From an uncultured Pseudoruegeria sp. (GTDB taxonomy: Bacteria > Pseudomonadota > Alphaproteobacteria > Rhodobacterales > Rhodobacteraceae), in the NCBI GenBank assembly GCA_947498155.1, contig CANMJD010000009.1, positions 39,844 to 103,843 of the forward strand: a stretch of DNA of 64,000 nucleotides, in the 5' to 3' direction. The stretch's first letter is position 1, and every line of letters begins with the position of its first letter. The notes beneath the pieces were generated by a model. The model saw only the letters and a list, made by a program, of their open reading frames with translations, made no database searches and was not told where the DNA came from. The position numbers and the translations under genes were made by a program. Positions 20,134-29,797 of this stretch are shown here, piece after piece.

Positions 20134-21981
20134 ATGACTGTACCCCTTGATACTTTGCTCAGACGCCCTGAGGCAGAGTTATTTTCAACCGATGATACGA
20201 TCCGACTGTTTTTTGATCCCGAAGGCCGGAAATTCGACGTACGTCGCCCCTTTGCTGCTTACCCCATTACAAATGATCCAGATTGGGCGGCCGACCCTTA
20301 CACAGATAAAACCTGGCAGCTGTATTTTCATTCTTTCTACTGGATTCAGGCGTTTGATACGGCGATTACACGCAATCCGGATCAGATCGAAACGCTGACA
20401 TCTGACCTGAAGGCCATTATTTTAAGCAACGTGGCCTATATTCTTAACGCGCAAAAAGATGCTCCGGAAATGGTCTGGGACGATCACGCGACCTCTTATC
20501 GCGCGTCATATATGTCTTTCATCTACATTAAATATCTCAAGCCGCTGCTGAGCCCTGCCGAGGATGCAGATATGCGGGCGTACATGATGTTGCACCGTGA
20601 TACGCTGAAGGAATATCTCGCCAGCGATCGCTGGCTGCTCAGCAATCATACTTTGTTTCAGCTGGAAGGTCTGATCGATCTGGCGGCCGTCTTCACCAGT
20701 GGGCAGGAACAGAAAGAGCTGTTTGAGTTCACCGCAAAGCATTTTTCCGCATGGTTTCATCGCATTGTTAATACGGAAGAAGGCAGCGTTAAGGAACACG
20801 CGACATTCTATCATGCTTTTCTCATGACGCGGATTGATGATTTCAGTCAATATGCTGCACAGATCATGGCAGACAGACTGCCCAGCATGCCTGATATTTC
20901 CGGCAGTTTCCTCAAGATGAATGATTTCTTGTGGAATATGAGCGTACGTCATCGCCAGTTTCCCGGCACGGGTGACAGTAAATACCGGATGCGCATCGAC
21001 CAAAAGCATGTCAACAGGTTCGAAAGCGAAACCTATCAGACCCCACAGTCTACATACCTGATTTCTCAGGGTAAATCCGGAAAAGCAAAGCGGGGTTTGT
21101 CTAAATACCCGCAAGACGGGTTCTATTTTGTTCGCAATGGGAAGTATGCAGATGAACTGTTTACCTCCTTTCTGGACAAGCCTTTTATCGGGCCACATGG
21201 CCATTCCGACGGGCTCAGCTTTGAGTGTTTTTACCGAGGCATGACGGTTCTGGCGGATTCCGGTGGACCTTTCAAATACGGCAACAAGCTTCGGTTCAAA
21301 TATTTCCAGAAACCAATCGGCCATAATGCCGTGGTGATTGGGGACGGGCAGCAGAGGTATTCCTCTAACGTCCATCACGTCCAGTCGAGTAAGGGCATCA
21401 CTCAGATAAAGGGGGATGCGCGCATTACGTCAGGCATTCGCTGGGTTCGGGGGCTGGTGCAACTATCGAATGATTACTTGGTGGTGGCAGATTTGGTCGA
21501 TGCCAACTCTTTGGAAACGGGGGCCTATGCTCGGTTTCAAATCGCGCATGATTTCACGATTTCTACACTCGGAGATCACCATTTTGCCCTGTCCGGTCCG
21601 GACAACACGCAGGTCGAGGCAAAATTCCTGCGTACCGAGTTTGCCCAGGTTCCTCATCCAGATGAGGTCGGCCAAGCCCCCTTTGTTTTGGAGCATGGCG
21701 ACGAGGCATTATCGCTGCATGAACTGGCGCTCCTGACCGATCGTGATAACCACTTCATTAAAGCCGAGATTCTGCGCTCGCCAATGGCCCCGCGCTCTCT
21801 ACATGTGAGTATCTTTTCTTTTGGTGGGCCCATTGAATACAGCACCACCTCTAAAGAAACGGCCCATGAAATCGTGTTGAAATCGGCCAAATCCGGGCGC
21901 AGCTATGCGGTGGACCTGAAAGACCGTATCGTCGATGATACCCTGCGCGGTTTTTCCATGAATGCAAAAGAAGTAGTATGA
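20134..21981 (+). CDS. Heparinase II/III-family polysaccharide lyase-like protein (615 aa)
   Basis: An N-terminal all-helical toroid (about residues 50-290; WDDHATSYRASYM and NHTLFQLEGLIDLA are typical) is followed by the C-terminal beta-sandwich of the heparinase II/III family. GPHGHSDGLSFE near residue 354 is the conserved metal/catalytic-site stretch, and GHNAVVIGDGQQ follows. Relatives in exopolysaccharide loci cleave uronic-acid polymers (heparin-, alginate- or EPS-type lyases), so the protein may trim or degrade the glycan made by this locus. No signal peptide is visible, which is usual for the EPS-cluster members and leaves its compartment open. Its stop codon overlaps the start of the next gene in a TATGA arrangement, so it is coupled to a sulfotransferase gene. 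Confidence 0.88.
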   Translation: MTVPLDTLLRRPEAELFSTDDTIRLFFDPEGRKFDVRRPFAAYPITNDPDWAADPYTDKTWQLYFHSFYWIQAFDTAITRNPDQIETLTSDLKAIILSNVAYILNAQKDAPEMVWDDHATSYRASYMSFIYIKYLKPLLSPAEDADMRAYMMLHRDTLKEYLASDRWLLSNHTLFQLEGLIDLAAVFTSGQEQKELFEFTAKHFSAWFHRIVNTEEGSVKEHATFYHAFLMTRIDDFSQYAAQIMADRLPSMPDISGSFLKMNDFLWNMSVRHRQFPGTGDSKYRMRIDQKHVNRFESETYQTPQSTYLISQGKSGKAKRGLSKYPQDGFYFVRNGKYADELFTSFLDKPFIGPHGHSDGLSFECFYRGMTVLADSGGPFKYGNKLRFKYFQKPIGHNAVVIGDGQQRYSSNVHHVQSSKGITQIKGDARITSGIRWVRGLVQLSNDYLVVADLVDANSLETGAYARFQIAHDFTISTLGDHHFALSGPDNTQVEAKFLRTEFAQVPHPDEVGQAPFVLEHGDEALSLHELALLTDRDNHFIKAEILRSPMAPRSLHVSIFSFGGPIEYSTTSKETAHEIVLKSAKSGRSYAVDLKDRIVDDTLRGFSMNAKEVV

Positions 21982-23081
21982 TGTTTAGCGGCTGCAGCCT
22001 TCATATCGGTATGGAAAAAACCGGTACGACCTCGATTCAGGCGATGATGTCACAAAACCGCGCCGTCCTGGCCGAAGCGGGCTATTGCTATTCCCATGCC
22101 ATGGGGCGGGACAACCACGTCAACCTTGTGGTCTATGCACGCGACGATGACACCTCAGACAATCAGCGCAAACGGGCTTTGGCCAATACCGGTTTACCCT
22201 TGGAAGATCTGCGCACAAAGATTTCCAATGATCTTGCCGCTGAGGCCGCCAAAAATGCTGGCAAAAAACTGATCTTGTCGAATGAGCACCTGCAAAGCCG
22301 GTTAACTAATATCGGCGAGAAACAGCGGCTCAAATCGTTACTGGAACCGCTGACAGGCGAGGTTGATATCTATTTGTATCTCCGCCGTCAGGACAAGGTT
22401 GCGACCAGCATATATGGCACACGGCTGCTCTCTGGTGCCCTGACATCGCTCAAGGGTGGAATCATGCCCTCTGTGCCGGGCGGGAAAAAGCCGTATTTTT
22501 ATGACTACCTGACGATCTGGCGAGAGTTCTGCACCGTATTTGGAAAAGACCATGTGCATTTGCGCCTGTTCGATCCCGCTGTGATGCAAGGGGGTGATAT
22601 TTGCTCTGATTATCTGGATTGGATGGGCATTGATCCGGCGATCGGGCTTGTGATTCCGCCGCGCACGAATGAATCTATTTCCGAAGCTGCGCAATTCCTT
22701 ATGACCCGAATGAATAAGCTGAATCCGCCCTTCCTGGACAAAGCAATCAATCCCCTGCGCGGCGGCGTTGATATGCGCCTGCAAAGCGGTATCGCCCGTG
22801 GAAAAGGGCGTAAACCCCACAGCACTGCCGCGCGCGCCTTTTACGACCATTTCCGCGACGACAACGCCATACTATTTGCCGAAGCCGGGCTGGAACAGAC
22901 TAATTTTAAAGAAGATTTTGACATAGCCGCGTCAGAACACATGTCCTTTGGAGCCGGGGCAGAGGCGGTTGCCGATGTAGCAACAAATTTATTTCGGGAC
23001 ACAGTCGCTGATCTTAACGACGCACAGGACCAAATCAAGAAGCTGAAAAAACAGCTGGAAAATCTTCGGCAGGTGAAATGA
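21978..23081 (+). CDS. Sulfotransferase-like protein (367 aa)
   Basis: The N-terminal LHIGMEKTGTTSIQ (residues 8-21) is a PAPS-binding P-loop of the sulfotransferase type, and DIYLYLRRQDKVATSIYG fits the 3'-phosphate motif. The C-terminal 40 residues are helical and charged. The ATG overlaps the heparinase-like gene stop by 4 bases, so the two are probably translated together; this pairs a uronan lyase with a sulfation enzyme. Members of this group sit in capsule and EPS clusters and probably act on sugars. The substrate is unknown. Confidence 0.85.
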   Translation: MMFSGCSLHIGMEKTGTTSIQAMMSQNRAVLAEAGYCYSHAMGRDNHVNLVVYARDDDTSDNQRKRALANTGLPLEDLRTKISNDLAAEAAKNAGKKLILSNEHLQSRLTNIGEKQRLKSLLEPLTGEVDIYLYLRRQDKVATSIYGTRLLSGALTSLKGGIMPSVPGGKKPYFYDYLTIWREFCTVFGKDHVHLRLFDPAVMQGGDICSDYLDWMGIDPAIGLVIPPRTNESISEAAQFLMTRMNKLNPPFLDKAINPLRGGVDMRLQSGIARGKGRKPHSTAARAFYDHFRDDNAILFAEAGLEQTNFKEDFDIAASEHMSFGAGAEAVADVATNLFRDTVADLNDAQDQIKKLKKQLENLRQVK

Positions 23082-23138
23082 AACTAAGAGCATTTCACCT
23101 CGGCCATTTTAAACGGATTTTATAAGGGGCATACCTAG

Positions 23139-24233
23139 ATGAAAATTGTCTTGCATATAGGAACACCGAAGACCGGAACCTCCTCGCTTCAAGCGACCCT
23201 TTTTACAAACAGAGACAAACTAAGGGACATTGGCATCTTATATCCCGAGGTTGAACGCTTTAATCGGCACTCCTTGCTGGCAATACCGTTTTTTGACAAC
23301 AACATTCCACGTGAATTCTGGCGTAAAATGGGGCGTAATAAAGCACAGCTGGATACCTTAGCCTGGAGTTATTGGAACCAAATCGCCGATGAAGCGGCCG
23401 CAGATCCGGCAATCCACACACTGGTGATATCAGGAGAAACTTTTTTTCGCGTTGATGACATTGCTCCTTTGCAAGAGTTCCTACAACACCGCTTTCCCGG
23501 GGCCGAAATTCAAGTCTATTGCTATATCCGCAATCCGGTCAGTCATTATCTGTCACGCCTGCAACAGGTGCTCAAGGCCTCACATCAGATAGAACCGCCC
23601 AGTAAAAATGATTGGGCAAATCTATTAACCAAATGGAATGACTTGGGTTTGTTAACATTGGCAGAGCTCAACCGTGAAACACTGGTTGATGGCGATGTGG
23701 TGCAGGACTTTCTGAGTAAAATACTTGGGGGCAAAGGTCGTGATTATGGTATCAGAAGTCTCAGCCAAAATACCACAATCAGTGCAGAAGGCATGATGAT
23801 CATCTGGGCATTCCGCAAGTACATATTCCCCGATAAAAACAACCATTTTAAACCCGAGTCAAACCAGCTTTTATCCATCATTCAAAAAGCCGACAAACAT
23901 TTGGAAAAATCAAAAAAGTTTAAGAGCCCGCGATTACACCAACACATCCAAGACCAAATTATTGCCCTGACCCAACCCGATGTTCTGGCACTGAGGAGCC
24001 GCTATGGGTTTAGCTATCGTGACAAAATTTTTTATAAACCAATTGATTTAAATGAAAAAAATGAAACGATGCGCGCTAAAAAATCTCGTGTTTTGTTATC
24101 TGATCTTATCGAAATAGATCAGGACCGGCTGGAACAACTACATGCTGTTGTCTTGGATCGATTGCTCCGCAGCTCTACGAGTGCTTCTGAATTAGAAGGC
24201 GCACACCAGGTACTTGCAACCAATAAACTTTGA
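23139..24233 (+). CDS. Sulfotransferase-like protein (364 aa), AT-rich gene
   Basis: The start LHIGTPKTGTSSLQ (residues 5-18) is the PAPS 5'-phosphosulfate loop and EIQVYCYIRNPVSHYLSRL is the 3'-phosphate motif. The last 150 residues are poorly conserved and lysine-rich. AAGGGG precedes the ATG. It follows the previous sulfotransferase by 57 bases and is likely in the same unit with the lyase. The gene is visibly richer in A and T than the genes around it (about 37% GC by hand count in 23881-23940), which suggests separate acquisition. Acceptor unknown. Confidence 0.83.
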   Translation: MKIVLHIGTPKTGTSSLQATLFTNRDKLRDIGILYPEVERFNRHSLLAIPFFDNNIPREFWRKMGRNKAQLDTLAWSYWNQIADEAAADPAIHTLVISGETFFRVDDIAPLQEFLQHRFPGAEIQVYCYIRNPVSHYLSRLQQVLKASHQIEPPSKNDWANLLTKWNDLGLLTLAELNRETLVDGDVVQDFLSKILGGKGRDYGIRSLSQNTTISAEGMMIIWAFRKYIFPDKNNHFKPESNQLLSIIQKADKHLEKSKKFKSPRLHQHIQDQIIALTQPDVLALRSRYGFSYRDKIFYKPIDLNEKNETMRAKKSRVLLSDLIEIDQDRLEQLHAVVLDRLLRSSTSASELEGAHQVLATNKL

Positions 24234-24464
24234 TTTGCCCCTGATTCAGGGTGTAGCCACTTAACGACTACAGGTCAGTTACGTGGCCGTCTGCTTCGCT
24301 CCCCAGCACAAGAAGGTCTCGAAATTCGCCTTTAGGGAAATTTGCACTACTCGCTTGCAATCATGAGATGTGCGGGGCTTAAGCGCGTCCGGTTTTTATA
24401 TATACAATCTATCCTATGTGTTATTGTCTTGAAAGTTCATGGTTAATTTTGGGGGGATGAATTT

Positions 24465-27400
24465 ATGGGAAAAGCGCGGTTTGATTTCAAAACATTTATT
24501 ACGGGTAATTTTGGTGCGGAATTCTCTCCTAAAGGATGGGCATGGAAGGCCCCGAACTTCACATTTGGTACCTTCGAAAACGATATTTTGAATGGGACGG
24601 ATAAACGCGATTACGTCCGCGGCTTCTGGGGCGACGACGAATTGTATCTAGGGGGCGGGCATGACCGTGGTTATGGCGGCCGCGGCAATGATAAAATTTA
24701 TCTCGGCGACGGCAACGATCGCGGCTATGGCGGGCGGGGGAATGATCTTGTTGCCGGCGAAGGCGGTAATGACAAACTATTTGGCGGCGGCGGCTTTGAC
24801 ACCGCTCTGTTCTCCGGGTCGATCCTGGACTACAGCTGGTCAGGATTCGGGTCTTCCAACGGCCGTAAAAAAGGTGTCATCACCGACACCAACACGTCGG
24901 ACGGGGATAATGGCACCGATAGGCTGTTCCGTTTCGAAGCGCTACAATTTGATGATTTCACCTATCTGATTGGTCAGAACAACGCCCCTCTCGTTTTAGC
25001 CACCGACCAGAGCACCGCCGAAAATGTTGCTGTCGGTTTTGCGATATCGACCTATGATCTGGACGGCGATACGCTGGTGCTGGACAGTTTCTCTGTAACC
25101 GGAACCGGTAGCCTAACAACAGCCGGGCCTGATACTGTTCTGAGCCCGTTGATGGGCACCGGTATTGCCTTCAACTTTTCCTTCGATCCCGGTGCTGGCT
25201 ACCTCTATCTCAATAGTGGCGAGACAGTCGTCGAGACCGTGACGGTCACGGTAAGCGATGACAATGGCGGCACCAGCGTGGTCACTTTTGATCTGACGAT
25301 CAACGGGGTGAATGATCCGCCCGAAGCGAATGACAGCAGCAATACAGGTAATGAGGATACGGTCATTTCAGGGACGGTCACGGCCTCGGACGCGGATGGT
25401 GACCCGCTGACCTTCAGCCTTGATACCGACGCCAGCAACGGCGCGGTAACGGTCAACCCCGACGGATCTTACGATTATACACCGAATGAGGATTACAACG
25501 GGCCCGACAGCTTTACCTATCTGGTGGACGATAACAACGGCGGGACCGATACGGGTACCGTCACCTTGACCGTTACGCCGGTGAATGACGCGCCGGTGGC
25601 CGCAGACAGTAGTGCTGCGGGCAATGAAGATACGATAATTTCAGCTACAGTCTCCGCCACGGATATCGACAGTCCGCTACTGACCTTCAGCCTTGATACC
25701 GATGCCAGCAACGGCGCGGTGACGGTCAACCCCGACGGATCTTATGATTATACACCGAATGAGGATTACAACGGGCCCGACAGCTTTACCTATCTGGTGG
25801 ACGATAACAACGGCGGGACCGATACGGGCACTGTCACCCTGACCGTCATACCGGTGAATGACGCACCGGTTGCGCCGGATACTGCGGTAACGGTAGACGA
25901 AGACGGGGTGCTTTCTGATGCGGTTGTGGCCACGGATGCTGACGGTGATGGTCTGATCTACACGCTCGACAGCGGGACCGGTAATGGCACCCTCGTCTTC
26001 AATGATGACGGCAGCTTCACCTATACGCCGGATGAAAACTACTTCGGACCGGACAGCTTTACCTATGCGGTGGACGACGGCAACGATGGCAATGACACCG
26101 GCACGGTCTCTATTACGGTCAATTCGGTGAATGATGCGCCCGCTCTTGTTGGCGATGGCACCGAAGAAAACCTGCCTTTGCTGGCTGGGTTTTCTGTAAC
26201 GGCCAATGAGGCAGACGGGCCGATCATTATTGATCTGAACCCCTTTGTCGCCGACCTTGAAACCGCCAATCTTGATTTCTCTCTGCTGTCGATTGTCAAC
26301 CAAGACGACGGGCGTGGTATCCGGATTCCGGTCACGGTGGAAAACGGTATCCTGACATTGAACCCGTCTGATTTTGGTCTGGATGCCGGAGAGACCCTCA
26401 ATGCCGCGGTGACCTTTACGGCGGATGATGGCAGCGGTGCGGCCAATGCGACTCTGAACGGTATTTTCGACCTGACGGTAGAGGGTTCGGATTTAGGCAC
26501 GCCGGTGAACACCAATACCGCGCCGGTCGCGCAGGACGCGAGCGTTGTCGAGGGAGATCAGGCCCCGATCCTGATTGATCTGAACCTGCTGGTGTCGGAT
26601 GCCGATAGTGATCCGCTGACCATTGAAAATGTCACAATTGTCGGTGGCGGGCGCAATCCGGCGGTCTTTTCTCTGGCGGCCGGGGTGCTGACCCTTGATC
26701 CGGCACAATTCAACCTTCCGGATGGTGGCGCACTGGATCTTGAAATTCAATATACTGTCAATGACGGCTCTAATGCGGTGAATAACACCGGCAGTGGCGC
26801 GGTTTATCTGACTGTCGTCGAAGGTCCCGACCCGGACACGCCGGACGAAGAGCCCAACATCGCACCGGACGCACCGAGCGAGACATTGAATATCGACTAT
26901 GCATTCGGCCAGAATATTCTCATTGATCTTGCGAATATTGCGTCAGATGCGGATGGCGATGATCTGATCTTTACTGTTTCGACATCCGGCGGCACGGACC
27001 TGTCCGCTGGCATATCAGACAGTGTTGTGGTCATTCCGTGGACGGATGCTGATCTTTTGGGCCTTGGGTCTGGCGATAGCGTGCAAACCGAACTGACCTA
27101 TACGGTGGATGACGGCTCCGGCGCTGCTAATGCGATTGCGACGGGTACTGTGACCGTAAATGTCACAAAACCCCTCAACACCGCGCCGATCGCAACCGAA
27201 ACCAATCAGAACGTACAGGTTACCGATGGCAGCTTTGAGATCAATCTGAACAATCTTGTTTCGGATTTCGATGCTGGCGATGTGTTGACCCTCTCTGGGG
27301 TCGGGCTGACCTTTGAAGGATCGGCCGTGACCGACCCGCTGATTTTCAGCTTTGATGCGGGAACAGGGATTGTCACCATCGATCCGACCGCGCTTGGGAT

Positions 27401-28508
27401 AGCGGAGGCCAGCATCGTGCAGGGTGAGTTGACCTTTAGCGTAGATGATGGCTCCGGCGCCTCAAACAGTTCGGATACCGGCTCTGTCGCTTTGGCGTTC
27501 CAGTCAAACTATGCGCCTGTTGCTTTGGAAACCGAACAGGATGTGAATGTCGAAGACGGCATATTCACCATTTCCATAACGCCGGTAAATCCGGACTTCC
27601 TCTTGCCGCCGCTGATCTCTGACGCGAATGGCGATGCGTTGACCGTGTCCAATGTTGCCCTGACACTTGGTGGTGCGCCGATCACCGTCGACTTTGACGC
27701 GGTCACCGGCATTGTCACCATTGATCCGGTAGATTTCGGTCTGCTTGACGGGGCCAGCGATACGGCCCTGCTGACCTTTGATGTGGATGACGGCACCGGT
27801 ACAGCCAACAGCTCCGACAGTGGCTCTGTGACCCTGAACCTGACTGACCCGCTGGATACGGGCGGCTCTGTGGTGCTTGATTTTGAGGCGTTCTCCTCTG
27901 ACAGCGGATTGTCGATCCCGATTGGCGGCACGTCCACACAGGGGTTTTTCTTTGCCGGCTCTGCCATTGTTATTGAAACCGACGAAGGTGGATCACGCCT
28001 GGCACCAGGTCTGGCAGAAGGGCAGACCACGACGGGCGGCGATAATGTCTTGGCGGCCGGCGCAGAGAGCGGGGATACCTTTGCGTTTTACGCCAGCGAA
28101 GATACCCCCTATCTGATCGGGTCTGATCCGCTGACTACTTTTAGCTCCTTTAACCCTGCAGGGCTGAGCGGGCCGGAGGTTCTGGAGCTGCTGGGGCAAG
28201 AGGGGGATAACTTTGATCTGGAGGGGCTGTCGCTCAATGGGTTGGGCAATGCCGATACAGCGACTATTACAGCCTATGGGCTTCAGGTGACAGAGACCCC
28301 GAGTAGTGTCGCTGGCTTCAGCGGCTATACTGTGGAACTGGTCGAGATCGACAGCTTTGATTTCGCAATTGATCCAAGCACTGCCGCCACCCAGATCGAC
28401 TTCAACGATCCGACCTATGGCGGCGCCTTTGATGATATCTATGCGGTGGGAATCGAAACGGCGGGTGGATCCAACTTTGTGCTGGACGATCTGCTGATGA
28501 CAGTGTGA
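24465..28508 (+). CDS. RTX-headed adhesin with tandem cadherin-like (tandem-95/VCBS-type) repeats
   Basis: The protein has 1347 residues. Residues about 30-130 carry RTX-like calcium repeats (GTFENDILNGTDKRDY, GGRGNDKIYLGDGND). From about 180 on there are cadherin/Ig-like repeats of the tandem-95 type, marked by VNDAPVAADSS, SYDYTPNEDYNGPDSFTY and DDNNGGTDTGTVTLTV, and later a related series with NTAPVA and YTVDDGSGAANA. The C-terminal 200 residues form another beta domain (VVLDFEAFSSDSG...) without RTX repeats. Such proteins act as large surface or biofilm adhesins. GGGGGG ends 8 bases before the ATG. No Sec signal is visible; secretion by a type I system is likely but no C-terminal RTX block is present, which is odd. 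Two adjacent repeat units are almost identical in DNA. Confidence 0.87.
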   Translation: MGKARFDFKTFITGNFGAEFSPKGWAWKAPNFTFGTFENDILNGTDKRDYVRGFWGDDELYLGGGHDRGYGGRGNDKIYLGDGNDRGYGGRGNDLVAGEGGNDKLFGGGGFDTALFSGSILDYSWSGFGSSNGRKKGVITDTNTSDGDNGTDRLFRFEALQFDDFTYLIGQNNAPLVLATDQSTAENVAVGFAISTYDLDGDTLVLDSFSVTGTGSLTTAGPDTVLSPLMGTGIAFNFSFDPGAGYLYLNSGETVVETVTVTVSDDNGGTSVVTFDLTINGVNDPPEANDSSNTGNEDTVISGTVTASDADGDPLTFSLDTDASNGAVTVNPDGSYDYTPNEDYNGPDSFTYLVDDNNGGTDTGTVTLTVTPVNDAPVAADSSAAGNEDTIISATVSATDIDSPLLTFSLDTDASNGAVTVNPDGSYDYTPNEDYNGPDSFTYLVDDNNGGTDTGTVTLTVIPVNDAPVAPDTAVTVDEDGVLSDAVVATDADGDGLIYTLDSGTGNGTLVFNDDGSFTYTPDENYFGPDSFTYAVDDGNDGNDTGTVSITVNSVNDAPALVGDGTEENLPLLAGFSVTANEADGPIIIDLNPFVADLETANLDFSLLSIVNQDDGRGIRIPVTVENGILTLNPSDFGLDAGETLNAAVTFTADDGSGAANATLNGIFDLTVEGSDLGTPVNTNTAPVAQDASVVEGDQAPILIDLNLLVSDADSDPLTIENVTIVGGGRNPAVFSLAAGVLTLDPAQFNLPDGGALDLEIQYTVNDGSNAVNNTGSGAVYLTVVEGPDPDTPDEEPNIAPDAPSETLNIDYAFGQNILIDLANIASDADGDDLIFTVSTSGGTDLSAGISDSVVVIPWTDADLLGLGSGDSVQTELTYTVDDGSGAANAIATGTVTVNVTKPLNTAPIATETNQNVQVTDGSFEINLNNLVSDFDAGDVLTLSGVGLTFEGSAVTDPLIFSFDAGTGIVTIDPTALGIAEASIVQGELTFSVDDGSGASNSSDTGSVALAFQSNYAPVALETEQDVNVEDGIFTISITPVNPDFLLPPLISDANGDALTVSNVALTLGGAPITVDFDAVTGIVTIDPVDFGLLDGASDTALLTFDVDDGTGTANSSDSGSVTLNLTDPLDTGGSVVLDFEAFSSDSGLSIPIGGTSTQGFFFAGSAIVIETDEGGSRLAPGLAEGQTTTGGDNVLAAGAESGDTFAFYASEDTPYLIGSDPLTTFSSFNPAGLSGPEVLELLGQEGDNFDLEGLSLNGLGNADTATITAYGLQVTETPSSVAGFSGYTVELVEIDSFDFAIDPSTAATQIDFNDPTYGGAFDDIYAVGIETAGGSNFVLDDLLMTV
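25407..25597 (+). repeat. Near-identical direct repeat, copy 1
   Basis: This 191-base stretch, encoding LTFSLDTDASNGAV through VNDAPV, recurs 273 bases (91 codons) downstream with only scattered silent or near-silent changes. It encodes one cadherin-like repeat unit of the adhesin. Confidence 0.9.
25680..25870 (+). repeat. Near-identical direct repeat, copy 2
   Basis: Second copy of the repeat at 25407-25597. The 273-base period equals a whole number of codons, so recombination between the copies would add or remove one domain while keeping the frame. Confidence 0.9.
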
Positions 28509-28533
28509 TCGGGCGATCATCGCTGAACAAAAG

Positions 28534-28561
28534 ACGGCTCCTTCGGGGGCCGTTTTCTTTT
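28534..28561. terminator. Rho-independent terminator, probably bidirectional
   Basis: ACGGCTCC-TTCG-GGGGCCGT forms a compact stem with a UUCG tetraloop, followed by TTTTCTTTT on the plus strand and by CTTTTG on the minus strand. It lies between the convergent adhesin and gspF genes and can serve both. Confidence 0.85.
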
Positions 28562-28570
28562 GGGGCGCGC

Positions 28571-29797
28571 CTAGACCGTTACCGCCGATTGCAGATCAAA
28601 GATCGGCAAGAGGATGGCCAGTACGATCACCAGCACAAAGGCCCCGACACACATCATCAGGATCGGGTCCAGCAGGGCGGCGATGCGTTTGCGTTCGTTC
28701 TTCAGCCAGCCCTCCACCATCACCGCGCCGCGCTCGCTCATGCGGGCCAGACGGGCAGAGCGTTCGCCGGCGCTGATCAGTTGCAACACCACCGGTGGGA
28801 TGACCGACAGTCGTTTCAGCGCTACCGACAGGCTTTCGCCGTTTCGGATGCCGGTGCAGACCTGATCGGCCTCGGCACGGAACCGGCGGATGGTCAGCAC
28901 CTCGGCGGCACTTTGGGTGGCATCCAGCACGGCCTGTTTGCTGGAGATCACCAGCGCCAGCGTGCGCAGATACTGGGCCGCCGCCGCCAGCCGGATCAGG
29001 CGGCCAGTTAAGGGCAGGCGCAGCAGAAACCCGTCCCATATATCCCGGAACCGCGGTCGGCGCAGGGCCAGAAAAAAGGCTAAAACCGCTGAAGCAGAGC
29101 CGATCAGCAGCCAGAGAAAATGCGCCTGCACCCAATCGCTGATGGAGAGCACAACCTGCGTGATCTGCGGCAGGGGGCGGCCTGAAATTTCGAACATGGC
29201 GACGATTTCCGGCGCCACATTGATCATCAGGATCGCACAGACCAACAGCGAGACCGCCGCCACAAAAGCCGGATAGATCAGCGCCGTGGCGATCTGGTTG
29301 CGATCCTGTCCAGCACTTTCCAGATGCTCGGCCAGCTCTTCAAAGACCAGCGCCACATCGCCCGAGGTTTCACCGGCCCGAATGGCCGCCAGATAATAAC
29401 GTGGGAAACCGGCGTCCGATCGGGTCAAAGCCGCCGAGAGCGGCTCTCCGTCCAGCAAGGCGGCCTTGGCACGGGTGGCCATGGTTTCCAGTGCCGCATT
29501 GGTCCCGGCCTCGCGGATCACATCAAGCGCGGCCTCGCTGGGGAGTTCGGCGGCCAAAAGCACCGCCATCTGGCGGGTAAAGACCGCCTGCAATTCACTA
29601 TTAAGCCGCTGCCGCCGAAAGCCGGAACTGCCTTCCCGATTGCCGGATTTGGCGCGCCCTTCTTTGGCCGTCACTTCCGAGGCAAACAGCCCCTTGGCTT
29701 TCAGCAAATCCATCGCATGCGAGTCTGTTTCAGCCAGAATAACGCCTTTTTTACGCTTTCCATTGGCAGAATAGGCGATGTAGCTAAAGGGTCTCAC
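28571..29797 (-). CDS. gspF: Type II secretion inner-membrane platform protein GspF
   Basis: The frame extends upstream, but the start is best set at a GTG (29797) inside a GTGA overlap with the gspE stop, giving VRPFSYIAYSANGKRKKG and 408 residues, the normal family length. Two T2SSF helical bundles are visible (LNSELQAVFTRQMAVLLAAELPSEAAL and AAAQYLRTLALVISSKQAVLDA), each followed by membrane segments, ending in a last hydrophobic helix. GspF is the polytopic platform on which the GspE ATPase acts in pseudopilus assembly. It is the last gene of the gspCDEF operon. Confidence 0.93.
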   Translation of the reverse strand: MRPFSYIAYSANGKRKKGVILAETDSHAMDLLKAKGLFASEVTAKEGRAKSGNREGSSGFRRQRLNSELQAVFTRQMAVLLAAELPSEAALDVIREAGTNAALETMATRAKAALLDGEPLSAALTRSDAGFPRYYLAAIRAGETSGDVALVFEELAEHLESAGQDRNQIATALIYPAFVAAVSLLVCAILMINVAPEIVAMFEISGRPLPQITQVVLSISDWVQAHFLWLLIGSASAVLAFFLALRRPRFRDIWDGFLLRLPLTGRLIRLAAAAQYLRTLALVISSKQAVLDATQSAAEVLTIRRFRAEADQVCTGIRNGESLSVALKRLSVIPPVVLQLISAGERSARLARMSERGAVMVEGWLKNERKRIAALLDPILMMCVGAFVLVIVLAILLPIFDLQSAVTV

